Source of the DNA: an uncultured Tateyamaria sp.
GTDB lineage: Bacteria; Pseudomonadota; Alphaproteobacteria; Rhodobacterales; Rhodobacteraceae
Assembly (NCBI RefSeq): GCF_947503415.1
Contig: NZ_CANNDS010000002.1
Coordinates: 496,001 to 560,000 of the forward strand
DNA length: 64,000 bases
Direction of reading: 5' to 3'
The notes beneath the pieces were generated by a model. That model ran no database searches and was not told the origin of the DNA. It saw only the letters and a list, made by a program, of their open reading frames with translations. This document shows positions 56,444-64,000 of this stretch, piece by piece. How positions within the stretch are numbered: position 1 is the first letter of the stretch; every line of letters begins with the position of its first letter. The position numbers were made by a program, and so were the translations under genes.

Positions 56444-57892
56444 CTACGCTTTATCTTGTGGGTCTTCGCCCTTGTCCACCGGATGGCCCATTTTACGGAT
56501 CGCGTCAACGACGCGGGCCAATTTCATGCTGAGCGAACCCTTGACCAAAACCACATCTCCACTGTCCAGACGCCTCCGCACCTCTGCCGCCATCTCGTCC
56601 GAGGTTTCGGTCCAAAGGCCCCGCTTTTCCGTAGGCAAAGCATCGTGCAGGTGTTTCATCAGCGGCCCAACGCAGTGGATCATGTCTATTGCCGCGACCG
56701 CCTCAAGCGCCGAGATCTCTGCATGCATCGCTGGACCATCATTGCCCAACTCTTTCATATCGCCCACAAAAGCGATGCGCCGCCCTTTGCTGACGCGGCC
56801 GATGTCGTGGGTGACTTCTGCCGCCGCCAACACCTCCAATGCCGCCGCCATGGACGTCGGGTTGGCATTGTAGCTGTCGTCGATCAACTCAAGTGTCAGA
56901 TGCGTTTCCACCGGGTCCAGCACGATCACCTCGCGCGCCCCGCGTCCCTCATAGGGCGACCACCGGCCCAGCGATTGCGCAGCCAAAGCCAAATCGGCGC
57001 CCAACGCCTCTGCTGCGGCCAATGCGCCAAGGCCGTTCATGGCATAGTGCTTGCCAACCGCCCCTATCTTGAACAGGAGCGGCGCCTCATGCGCCTCTGC
57101 CTGCACCACGGTTGTGTCACGCCCGAGATCAACCGATTTCAGTTTGAAATCAAAGCCGTGTTCGCCAAAGCCAATGTCGCGCCGCTTGGCATCATGAGCC
57201 TTGGCCTGCAGGATGGCCGCCGTGGAACAGTCGTTGTTCAGCACTGCCGTGCCGCCATATTCCAGCCCATCGATGATCGACGCCTTTTCCAGCGCAATCC
57301 CTTCGATATTCTCGAACGCCTCCAGATGTGCCGCCGCAACGGTGGTGATCATCGCCACGTGGGGCCGCGCCATTTTTGCAAGCGGTGCAATCTCTCCGGG
57401 GTGGTTCATCCCGATCTCGATCACCGCGTATTCAGTCTCGGCAGGCATGCGCGCGAGTGTCAGCGGCACACCCCAATGGTTGTTGTAGCTCGCCACGCTC
57501 GCATGTGTGCGCCCCTGATCCGAGAGGATCGCGCGCAGCATTTCCTTGGTTGATGTCTTGCCCACGGACCCCGTGATCGCCACTACGCGCGCCTCTGTCC
57601 GGGCGCGAGCTGCTTGGCCCAATGCCTCCAGACCCGCCAGCACGTCCTCCACGATCAAAAGCGGCGCATCTTCGGCCACACCTTCAGGCACATGGGTGAC
57701 AAGGGCGGCCGCCGCACCATTCTCCAACGCCTGCGCCACAAAATCGTGCCCGTCGCGCGCGGCTTTCAAGGCCACGAACAGATCGCCCGGTTGCAAGGTG
57801 CGTGTGTCGATCGACACGCCTGTTGCGGCCCAATCGGTCGTCGCGCGCCCACCCGTTGCGTCCGCAGCCTCAGCCGCTGTCCAAAGCGTCAT
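56444..57892 (-). CDS. murF: UDP-MurNAc-tripeptide--D-Ala-D-Ala ligase
   Basis: MurF adds D-Ala-D-Ala to the UDP-MurNAc-tripeptide. The 482-residue Mur ligase has the N-terminal [29 protein letters not shown]-loop [14 protein letters not shown] near residue 108, and [13 protein letters not shown]. It also has [16 protein letters not shown] near residue 335 and FVGDMKELG. It overlaps murE by 4 bases. The normal order murE-murF-mraY is kept. Confidence 0.98.
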   Translation of the reverse strand: MTLWTAAEAADATGGRATTDWAATGVSIDTRTLQPGDLFVALKAARDGHDFVAQALENGAAAALVTHVPEGVAEDAPLLIVEDVLAGLEALGQAARARTEARVVAITGSVGKTSTKEMLRAILSDQGRTHASVASYNNHWGVPLTLARMPAETEYAVIEIGMNHPGEIAPLAKMARPHVAMITTVAAAHLEAFENIEGIALEKASIIDGLEYGGTAVLNNDCSTAAILQAKAHDAKRRDIGFGEHGFDFKLKSVDLGRDTTVVQAEAHEAPLLFKIGAVGKHYAMNGLGALAAAEALGADLALAAQSLGRWSPYEGRGAREVIVLDPVETHLTLELIDDSYNANPTSMAAALEVLAAAEVTHDIGRVSKGRRIAFVGDMKELGNDGPAMHAEISALEAVAAIDMIHCVGPLMKHLHDALPTEKRGLWTETSDEMAAEVRRRLDSGDVVLVKGSLSMKLARVVDAIRKMGHPVDKGEDPQDKA

Positions 57893-59364
57893 GTCAGTCG
57901 TCCTTCCAAAGCGGCCACCGCCACGCTGGCCTGCTCAACATCGTCAAAGGGCAGCACATCATCGCCCACGATCTGCCCGGTCTCATGCCCCTTGCCCGCG
58001 ATCAGCAGTGCGTCGCCGGGGCCAAGCGCATCGACTGCGCGCAGGATCGCCTCGGCCCGGTCGCCAACTTCGGTCGCGTCAGGACAACCCTCCATCACCG
58101 CAGCCCGGATCAGAGCCGGATCTTCGGACCTCGGGTTATCATCCGTCACGAACACGAGGTCGGCGTTTTCTGCCGCCGCCGCCCCCATGAGGGGTCGCTT
58201 GCCTGCATCCCGGTCGCCACCCGCGCCCACGACGGCAACCAAACGGCCCATCACATGCGGGCGCATCGCCTTAAGCGCAGTCGCGACCGCATCCGGCGTG
58301 TGGGCGTAGTCCACGAACACCGCCGCGCCGTTTTCACGCGTGGCGGCCAGTTGCATCCGCCCCCGTACAGTGCCCAGATGCGGCAGGGTTTCGAACACAC
58401 GCGCAGGCTCCGCCCCGCAGGCAATGATCAAGCCACAGGCCAGCATCACGTTGTCGGCCTGAAAGCCGCCGATCAGCGGCAACCGCGCGGTATAGGCCTT
58501 GCCCTCATATTCAAACCGCACGTCCTGCCCGGTCGCGTCAAAACGTTGCGCCGTAAGGTGCAGATCACCACCATCGCGGCCCACGGCCAGCACGGTCTGA
58601 CCGCGCGCCCGCGCAATGGCCGCCATGTCCACGCCGCGCGCATCGTCCAGATTGATGACCGCTATGCCATCCTCGGGCAGCACACGTGCAAACAGCCCCG
58701 CTTTGGCGTCAAAATAGGCCTCGAACGTCTCGTGATAGTCCAAGTGGTCCTGGGTAAAGTTTGTGAACCCAGCTGCCTTCAACGTCACACCATCGAGCCG
58801 CCGCTGGTCCAGCCCGTGCGAGGATGCCTCCATCGCGGCATGGGTGATCCCGTTTGCCTTTGCTTCGGCCAAGGTTCGGTGCAAGGTGATCGGCTCGGGC
58901 GTCGTATGGGCCAGCGGCGCAGTCCAGGCCCCTTCCACCCCCGTCGTGCCAAGGTTCACCGCAGGCAGACCCATCTCAAGCCAGATCTGGCGCACAAACG
59001 TGGACACGGAGGTTTTCCCATTGGTGCCGGTCACGGCGACCATAACCTCGGGCTGTCCACCAAACCACAGCGCTGCCGTCCGGCTCAATACCTCGCGCGG
59101 GGCGTCGGTGATGACAACGGCCACGTCCCCCAGCCAATCGGCGGCCAAAGCGGCCCCTTCGGCATCGGTCAGAACGGCTGACGCGCCCATGCGCACCGCG
59201 TACTGAATAAACTCCGCCCCATGCACGCGACTGCCGGGCATGGCGGCGAACAGGAACCCGTCCTTCACCTCGCGGCTGTCGACGGCAATGCCGGTGATGT
59301 CGGGATTGGCCCCACCCCGGGCCGTCAGGCCCAGCGATGAAAGTGATCGTGCCTGCGCGCCCAT
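57889..59364 (-). CDS. murE: UDP-MurNAc-L-Ala-D-Glu--meso-DAP ligase
   Basis: MurE adds the third residue of the stem peptide. The 491-residue ligase has the P-loop VTGTNGKTSVSTF near residue 110 and EASSHGLDQRRLDG near residue 178. The DDNPRSEDP motif near residue 405 is diagnostic for meso-diaminopimelate. The start ATG 59364 is 34 bases after ftsI. The stop overlaps murF by ATGA. Confidence 0.98.
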   Translation of the reverse strand: MGAQARSLSSLGLTARGGANPDITGIAVDSREVKDGFLFAAMPGSRVHGAEFIQYAVRMGASAVLTDAEGAALAADWLGDVAVVITDAPREVLSRTAALWFGGQPEVMVAVTGTNGKTSVSTFVRQIWLEMGLPAVNLGTTGVEGAWTAPLAHTTPEPITLHRTLAEAKANGITHAAMEASSHGLDQRRLDGVTLKAAGFTNFTQDHLDYHETFEAYFDAKAGLFARVLPEDGIAVINLDDARGVDMAAIARARGQTVLAVGRDGGDLHLTAQRFDATGQDVRFEYEGKAYTARLPLIGGFQADNVMLACGLIIACGAEPARVFETLPHLGTVRGRMQLAATRENGAAVFVDYAHTPDAVATALKAMRPHVMGRLVAVVGAGGDRDAGKRPLMGAAAAENADLVFVTDDNPRSEDPALIRAAVMEGCPDATEVGDRAEAILRAVDALGPGDALLIAGKGHETGQIVGDDVLPFDDVEQASVAVAALEGRLT

Positions 59365-59398
59365 GTCTTGGCCCTAGGTTTTGGGTGCGATGCGCACC

Positions 59399-61186
59399 TC
59401 AGTTGCTGCTGGTCAGCGTTATATCAGCGAGGGTGGCAGGTTCAACGCTTGGCCGCAGGCCCAGAAGCGGTGCAATCCGGCCAATCATTTCAGCAGCCAC
59501 TGGCACAGCCGTCCAACCAGCGGTGCGGCGCGGCTTATCGCCGGAGGTTTCCACCGGCTCATCCAGCGTCACCACCAGCACATATTTCGGATCATGCGCG
59601 GGGAACATCGTGGCAAAGGTCGCGATGGTCTTGTCGTCATAGTACCCACCGCGTGGCTTTGGCTTGTCCGCGGTTCCGGTCTTGCCACCGACAGCATAGC
59701 CCGGCACCTCGCCCATGCTGGCGGTGCCAGAGGTCACGACCTTGCGCAGCATGTCACGTGCTGCGCGGGCAGCGCCCTCACTCATCACGCGTTCGCCCAG
59801 ACGGGGGCCGTGCTGTTTCAGGATCGTAGGCGCCACCACATGCCCGCCATTGGCAATGGCCGCATAGCCCGCCGCAAGATGCATGGGCGACGACGACAGT
59901 CCGTGCCCGTAACTCACCGTCACCGCACTCAGATCGGTCCAGCGTTTCGGCAGCAACGGCTTACCAGTGCGCGCCTCGACAATCTCGAACGGCGTGGCCT
60001 CAAAGAAGCCCAGTGATTTCAGGAATTCCTGTTGCCGCTCGATCCCGATCTGCAAGGCCATGCGGCCTGTCCCCCGGTTCGACGACTTCACGATAATATC
60101 GGCCACGCTCAGCTTGCCGTAATTCTTGTTGCGGAACTCACCAATCCGGTGGCCGCCCACGCGCATCGGACCCGACGTGTCGATGATGGTCGACGGGGAC
60201 ACCAGCCCCAAATCCACAGCCTGCGCCGCGGTAAAGATCTTGAAGGCCGAACCCAGCTCGTACACTCCCTGCACCGATCGGTTGAACAGAGGGCTGTCGC
60301 TTTGATCGCCCTTGGTGGCAGGACGTGGGCGGTTGTTCGGGTCGAAATGCGGGAGCGACACGACCGAGATCACCTCACCCGTATGCACATCCATCAGAAC
60401 AGACGTCGCCCCCTTGGCGTTCATCAGCCTCATGCCACCATACAGCACCCGCTCGGACGCGGCCTGCACCGTCAGATCTAAGGACAGCTGCAATGGCTTT
60501 TGCCCATTGGCGGGATCGCGCAGATAGTCATCAAACTGCTTTTCAACACCGGCCACGCCGATCACCTCGGCGGCACTCACGCCCTCTTTGCCAAAGGACG
60601 CGCCACCCAGCACATGCGCCGCGAGCGAGCCGTTGGGATAAAGGCGCATGTCACGCGGGCCAAACAGCAGGCCGGGATCGCCGATCTCGTGCACGGCCTG
60701 CATCTGCTCGGGGCTAATTTTCTTGCGAATCCACAGGAACTTACGCTTGCCGGTGAAATCCTTCAGCAGGTCCTCTTCCTTCAGATCGGGAAAGACCGCC
60801 GCCAACCCCTTGGCCGCAGCCGCAGGGTCCACCATGTGCGGCGGCTGGGCATACAAAGCGTGGGTTTCGAAATTCGTCGCCAAGAGCCGCCCATCGCGGT
60901 CTACGATGTCGGCACGGGCCGCAGAAATGGCCGCCCCTTGGGCACTGGCGCGCGGCTCAACCGGCTCGGACGTGGCCAATAGCCCCATGCGCACGGCGAC
61001 CGTGACAAAGGCGCAAAAGAAAAACAGACCTAGGACCAGAAGCCGCCCCTCGGCGCGCTGGCGTGACCGGTCGCGCATCTCTTCATGGCGGGCGCGCAGG
61101 TTCTCACGCTCGATGGCTTCGGTGCTTTCACCCGCCGCACGGGCAGGCAGGATACGGGCCAGAGGGCGCAGGGGGGTGCGGGTCAT
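59399..61186 (-). CDS. ftsI: penicillin-binding protein 3, septal transpeptidase FtsI
   Basis: FtsI cross-links septal peptidoglycan with FtsW. The 595-residue class B PBP has a cytoplasmic N-terminus, one membrane helix near residues 50-70 (LLVLGLFFFCAFVTVAV), and the dimerisation domain with RADIVDRDGRLLATNF. The transpeptidase motifs are SAFK (near residue 310), SSN (near 365) and KTG (GGKTGTAD, near 510). The stop lies 34 bases before murE and the start overlaps ftsL by 4 bases. Confidence 0.98.
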   Translation of the reverse strand: MTRTPLRPLARILPARAAGESTEAIERENLRARHEEMRDRSRQRAEGRLLVLGLFFFCAFVTVAVRMGLLATSEPVEPRASAQGAAISAARADIVDRDGRLLATNFETHALYAQPPHMVDPAAAAKGLAAVFPDLKEEDLLKDFTGKRKFLWIRKKISPEQMQAVHEIGDPGLLFGPRDMRLYPNGSLAAHVLGGASFGKEGVSAAEVIGVAGVEKQFDDYLRDPANGQKPLQLSLDLTVQAASERVLYGGMRLMNAKGATSVLMDVHTGEVISVVSLPHFDPNNRPRPATKGDQSDSPLFNRSVQGVYELGSAFKIFTAAQAVDLGLVSPSTIIDTSGPMRVGGHRIGEFRNKNYGKLSVADIIVKSSNRGTGRMALQIGIERQQEFLKSLGFFEATPFEIVEARTGKPLLPKRWTDLSAVTVSYGHGLSSSPMHLAAGYAAIANGGHVVAPTILKQHGPRLGERVMSEGAARAARDMLRKVVTSGTASMGEVPGYAVGGKTGTADKPKPRGGYYDDKTIATFATMFPAHDPKYVLVVTLDEPVETSGDKPRRTAGWTAVPVAAEMIGRIAPLLGLRPSVEPATLADITLTSSN

Positions 61187-61533
61187 GGTTGCTGCTCCAA
61201 CTCGCCGGACACTTCGACGGCATTGTCGATGATCAACGTGGGCGGCGCGGGGTATGCCACCTCATCCACGTGACCAAACTGATCAGGCCGGAACGGCAAC
61301 AGGCCAAGGCTGTCAAAGTTGATGTCGGCCAGATCGCGCAAACGGTCGGGGCGGTTCAGATACGCCCACTCGGCCTTGAGCACGGCCAAACGAGAGTGCG
61401 CCGCACGGATATCGCGGTGCAGCCGGTCTGTTTCAGCCAGCGACTCCTGCGTGGCGTAGTTCTCGCGGTAGGCCCAGAACGCCAGACCGATCACACCCAA
61501 CGTGGTCAAAATATACAAAACCGTGCGCATCAA
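61183..61533 (-). CDS. ftsL: cell division protein FtsL
   Basis: The 116-residue bitopic protein has one membrane helix right at the N-terminus ([19 protein letters not shown]) and a heptad-rich periplasmic helix ([32 protein letters not shown]), typical of FtsL in the FtsQLB complex. LNRPDRL is often conserved in alphaproteobacterial FtsL. It overlaps rsmH and ftsI by 4 bases each. Similarity is low as usual, so context carries much of the call. Confidence 0.9.
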   Translation of the reverse strand: MMRTVLYILTTLGVIGLAFWAYRENYATQESLAETDRLHRDIRAAHSRLAVLKAEWAYLNRPDRLRDLADINFDSLGLLPFRPDQFGHVDEVAYPAPPTLIIDNAVEVSGELEQQP

Positions 61534-62495
61534 ATGGCCCCTCTGACCTGCGGCATACCAATAGACTTCGCGTCAATCTCTCCGGGTGCTGCGTCCGTGC
61601 GCACCGCCACCCGCAACTTGGCCGACCGGCTGCGCGGGTTCATCTCCAACTCGTCCTTGTCCGGACCAATCGCCTTGCGGGTCCGCAATTCGAACTGAGC
61701 CGGGGCGCTTTCCACCTCTGGCGCATAGCGGTTGGCATTGGCCTGCCGTCCGCCGCGCGCGGTCATGAACCGTTTGACCATCCGGTCCTCAACCGAATGA
61801 AAGGTCACGACAGCCAGCTTGCCACCGGGTTTCAACGCGCGCTCCGCGGCCATAAGCCCCTGATACAGCTCATCATATTCATTGTTCACCGCAATGCGCA
61901 GAGCCTGGAAACTGCGCGTGGCGGGATGCGACTGGCCGGGTTTGGGGCGCGGCAGGCATTTTTCGACCACAGCCACCAATTCCAGTGTGGTGGTGATCGG
62001 ACGCGCCGTGATGATCGCCCGCGCGATGCGACGCGAGGCGCGTTCCTCGCCATACTGAAACAGGATGTCGGCCAAAACACCCTCATCCGCTTCATTGACA
62101 ATATCCGCAGCCGACGGCCCGTCCTGTGACATGCGCATGTCCAGTGGCCCGTCCTTCATGAAGGAGAACCCACGCTCTGCCTGATCCAACTGCATGGAGG
62201 ACACGCCAAGGTCCAAGACCACACCATCAAGAACCTGACCGTACTCGTCCAGCTTGGAAAACACGCCGGGCTGCATGGTGATCCGGTCGCCATAAGCATC
62301 CGCCCAGCTTGCCGCCATCTCAAAGGCCAAAGGATCGCGATCCACCGCAATCACGCGGTCCGCACCGGCCTCCAGCAATGCTCGGGTATAGCCCCCGGCC
62401 CCAAAGGTGCCATCCAGCCAAACGCCTTCGATGGGCGCGCATTCCTTCAGGATCGCGTTGATCAGAACCGGAATATGTGGCCCCCCAGCCGACAT
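61530..62495 (-). CDS. rsmH: 16S rRNA (cytosine-1402-N4)-methyltransferase
   Basis: RsmH (formerly MraW) methylates N4 of C1402 in 16S rRNA. The 321-residue protein starts [15 protein letters not shown] and has the SAM-binding motif [19 protein letters not shown] near residue 24. It contains [16 protein letters not shown] near residue 105 and [13 protein letters not shown] near residue 205. The C-terminal [11 protein letters not shown] is also present. It follows mraZ directly, with start and stop in adjacent bases. Confidence 0.98.
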   Translation of the reverse strand: MSAGGPHIPVLINAILKECAPIEGVWLDGTFGAGGYTRALLEAGADRVIAVDRDPLAFEMAASWADAYGDRITMQPGVFSKLDEYGQVLDGVVLDLGVSSMQLDQAERGFSFMKDGPLDMRMSQDGPSAADIVNEADEGVLADILFQYGEERASRRIARAIITARPITTTLELVAVVEKCLPRPKPGQSHPATRSFQALRIAVNNEYDELYQGLMAAERALKPGGKLAVVTFHSVEDRMVKRFMTARGGRQANANRYAPEVESAPAQFELRTRKAIGPDKDELEMNPRSRSAKLRVAVRTDAAPGEIDAKSIGMPQVRGAI

Positions 62496-62987
62496 TTAAC
62501 CCAGATCCCCGTCCAAATAGGCGGACGGGTCCAGATCCGGGTCGAACCCGTCATCGTCCAGCGCCGCGATGCTCTCGTCATAGGCGTCGGGCTGCCAAAT
62601 CTCGAACGTATCGCCCGAGGACACAAAACGCGCCATGCCGTCCAGACCAATCTTTTGGCGCAGCTTGGCGGGCAGCACGATGCGGCCCGTGTCGTCCACA
62701 ACAGTCTCTATGGATTGCGCGGAGTACAACCGCTCCATCGCCTTCCGCTTGGCCGAGCCGCGCGGGAATTTTGCAATCTTGTCGTCCACCTCATCCATGG
62801 CCTCAATGGTGAAGCCTTCAAGGTAGTCGCGTGTAGCGCCGCCATAGACGATGATGATGCGGGGTGGCAGGCCGTCGGTCCAGTCAGGGTCGCAGGCTTC
62901 GATCACACGACGAAACGAGGCCGGGATAGACACCCGCCCCTTTGCGTCCACCTTGTGGTCGCTTTCGCCTCTGAACCTGCGTGCCAC
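62496..62987 (-). CDS. mraZ: transcriptional regulator MraZ
   Basis: MraZ is a ring-forming DNA-binding regulator of the dcw cluster that represses its own operon in E. coli. The track start (63161) reads through a leader hairpin. I use GTG 62987, giving 163 residues with the family N-terminus ARRFRGESDHKVDAKGRVSIP; ATG 63020 is possible. The two AbrB-like halves each carry a D-x-x-G-R motif (DAKGR, DDTGR). AAAGGGA precedes the GTG. It heads the mraZ-rsmH-ftsL-ftsI-murE-murF-mraY transcript. Confidence 0.95.
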   Translation of the reverse strand: MARRFRGESDHKVDAKGRVSIPASFRRVIEACDPDWTDGLPPRIIIVYGGATRDYLEGFTIEAMDEVDDKIAKFPRGSAKRKAMERLYSAQSIETVVDDTGRIVLPAKLRQKIGLDGMARFVSSGDTFEIWQPDAYDESIAALDDDGFDPDLDPSAYLDGDLG

Positions 62988-63074
62988 TGTGTTGGCCCGT
63001 CCCTTTGTACCGTCGCGCATCCGCGCGTTGCCTTCTGTCCGTCGCGCCCCCGCGCTTGCATTCCCCAGTTGCCT

Positions 63075-63290
63075 GAAAAGAAAACGGCGGGTTGATCTGC
63101 TGCCACTGATCAACCCGCCGCCCTCGTCCCGCTGAGCGGGAAGTCCAGCTGCGCGCGCCACCTGGGGGGATGTCTGCTCGCTCGCGCGCCGGATCTCTGG
63201 TCTGATGAAAGCGAGGTGCCTGTATGAAACCTGCTAGAGTTTTGTTGTCTGCGTGGGGTCGTTTGTTGCCCCGTGCTCGTTCTCATCTGA
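63075..63290 (-). ncRNA. UpsM-like leader sRNA upstream of mraZ
   Basis: The mraZ leader contains a strong terminator-like hairpin (63086-63119) followed by a U-rich tail, about 100 bases before the mraZ start. In Rhodobacter sphaeroides the dcw cluster has an extended leader from which the small RNA UpsM arises. A transcript from about 63290 to 63075 would be a little over 200 bases, the UpsM size. The 5' end is a guess: a weak TTGCGT-N19-TACCTA stands just upstream and overlaps the TGGGA boxes at 63308-63332. A smaller hairpin CCCGCT-G-AGCGGG (63128-63140) lies inside. Confidence 0.55.
63086..63119 (-). terminator. terminator/attenuator hairpin in the mraZ leader
   Basis: GGCGGGTTGATC-N10-GATCAACCCGCC is a perfect 12-bp stem, followed on the minus strand by GTTTTCTTTTC. 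It lies 98 bases before the GTG chosen for mraZ, so transcripts must pass it to reach the dcw genes. Confidence 0.8.
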
Positions 63291-63307
63291 TGTCATTAGG
63301 TATGACG

Positions 63308-63332
63308 TGGGAAAACATGGGACGCAATGGTT
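63308..63332 (+). promoter_or_regulatory. MraZ-box-like triplet
   Basis: TGGGA-N5-TGGGA-N5-TGGTT with exact 10-bp spacing lies in the mraZ leader, on the strand opposite to mraZ. E. coli MraZ binds TGGGN direct repeats separated by 5 bases. It overlaps the weak promoter suggested for the leader sRNA. Confidence 0.65.
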
Positions 63333-63479
63333 TTTTACGGATTACTGAGGGAAAATAGATCGTTCTAAGCCATAGAAATAAAGGGCGCGCGGTGTAGTTT
63401 CGACAATCCGGCGCATATAATGTTGAATAGGTGGGTATCTACACAACATATTGTGCTTATCGGTGCAGGATCAAAACCT

Positions 63480-63493
63480 CCCACAATTTCCCA
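63480..63493 (-). promoter_or_regulatory. MraZ-box-like pair and candidate distal mraZ promoter
   Basis: On the minus strand TGGGA-AATTG-TGGGA-GGTTT leads into TTGATC, which stands 18 bases before TATGTT. Box and -35 are therefore adjacent. Both hexamers are 4/6 matches, so the promoter is tentative. Confidence 0.5.
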
Positions 63494-63605
63494 AAAAAAT
63501 GTACTCTCCGAGCGCCCACCGCTTTATGTTTTTCTTTTGTTCTCAGCGAATAACACCCGCATTAACAAAAATTGATTCGCTTCACCCCTGAATCGCACCC
63601 GATGG

Positions 63606-63650
63606 CCCATGATTTCCCACACCACGTCCCATGAACGCCCATCCGGCCCA
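63606..63650 (-). promoter_or_regulatory. five TGGG repeats with about 10-bp spacing
   Basis: CCCA occurs at 63606, 63616, 63628, 63638 and 63647 on the plus strand, i.e. five TGGG repeats on the minus strand at steps of 10, 12, 10 and 9 bases. They end 63 bases before the divergent gene start and about 620 bases from mraZ. Confidence 0.6.
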
Positions 63651-63713
63651 TGAAATCCCTTGTGTCCCCACCCGCAGTCAGGGAAACACAGGCATTCAGT
63701 CACGAGGTTCCCC

Positions 63714-64000
63714 ATGTCACACGCCATCCGCATCTTCACACACGCCGTATCGATGGTGTTCCGCGATCTCGGCGCCACACTCCGCGCGACATCCGTGGGC
63801 GTCATCCTGATCGCCCTGGCGTCCGCCCTTCTGATCGCCATTGCGCCCGGCCTTGCCAGCGGCGTCACGACGTTTGATGATCCGGAGGCGCTGGCGCAGA
63901 TTCCCAATTTCGGACTGGTGGTGCCAGCCTTCTTCCTTATGGCGATCGGGTATCTGGTCATGATCGCTGCATGGCACCGCTTCGTGCTGCTGCCCAACGA
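63714..64000 (+). CDS. membrane protein, C-terminal part outside the window
   Basis: This gene is not given as an ORF in this frame because it runs off the right edge. From ATG 63714, with GAGG upstream, at least 95 codons are open: MSHAIRIFTHAVSMVFRDLG, then a helix VGVILIALASALLIAIAPGLA and a second helix LVVPAFFLMAIGYLVMIAAW. I do not recognise the family from this part; the N-terminus resembles integral membrane proteins of unknown function. It is divergent from mraZ and shares its 726-base intergenic region. The minus-strand ORF 63524-63997 is its shadow. Confidence 0.75.
   Translation, partial: MSHAIRIFTHAVSMVFRDLGATLRATSVGVILIALASALLIAIAPGLASGVTTFDDPEALAQIPNFGLVVPAFFLMAIGYLVMIAAWHRFVLLPN

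Noticed and set aside
55305-56873. 522-residue plus-strand ORF
   Set aside because: It is antisense to mraY and the end of murF.
63524-63997. 157-residue minus-strand ORF at the right edge
   Set aside because: It is antisense to the divergent membrane gene, which has a ribosome site and clear membrane helices.

Overview
The window reads as a chromosomal segment of a GC-rich marine-type alphaproteobacterium of the Rhodobacterales (Roseobacter group). Supporting signs are the gene order of the division/cell-wall (dcw) cluster, a meso-DAP-type MurE, cobS/cobT of aerobic cobalamin synthesis, DUF2484 proteins between murC and murB, and short extragenic repeats. I see no tRNA, rRNA, CRISPR array, phage or insertion sequence.

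Region 1 (1-12456) holds two divergent peptide ABC importer operons that share a 417-base intergenic region. The minus-strand operon runs ATPase, ATPase, binding protein, permease, permease, gamma-glutamyltransferase (cut by the window edge), an order that recalls the glutathione importer gsi. The plus-strand operon is oppABCDF-like and is followed by aminopeptidase N (pepN). In both operons a perfect GC-rich hairpin without a U-tract follows the binding-protein gene.

Region 2 (12614-36653) is mostly housekeeping and small unknown genes: pepN, a DUF1993 protein, an SDR, a membrane protein/lipoprotein-hydrolase pair, a transglycosylase with a 9-residue tandem repeat, gatB, a methyltransferase, a thioesterase, bolA, a J-domain protein, cobS, a racemase-fold protein without the expected cysteines, cobT, an M24 aminopeptidase, DUF427, a ClC antiporter, recN and bamD.

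Region 3 (36765-62987) is the dcw cluster on the minus strand, in transcription order mraZ-rsmH-ftsL-ftsI-murE-murF-mraY, then an insertion (a TPR protein, a REP-rich spacer, an SDR), then murD. A repeat-rich 674-base spacer, a plus-strand flavoprotein and a minus-strand peroxiredoxin-like gene follow, then ftsW-murG-murC, five small membrane-protein genes, murB-ddl-ftsQ-ftsA-ftsZ and finally lpxC. A good intrinsic terminator ends ftsZ. The genes cover lipid II synthesis from UDP-MurNAc to the flippase-type and transpeptidase steps, plus the Z-ring proteins.

Region 4 (62988-64000) is the long mraZ leader and a divergent membrane-protein gene cut by the window edge. The leader holds a terminator-like hairpin about 100 bases before mraZ and resembles the UpsM-bearing leader known from Rhodobacter sphaeroides. 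The same intergenic region carries three clusters of TGGG repeats with about 10-bp spacing that look like MraZ operators. This region and the structured 50725-51398 spacer are the best candidates for undescribed regulation. I did not find a clear new protein-based system.
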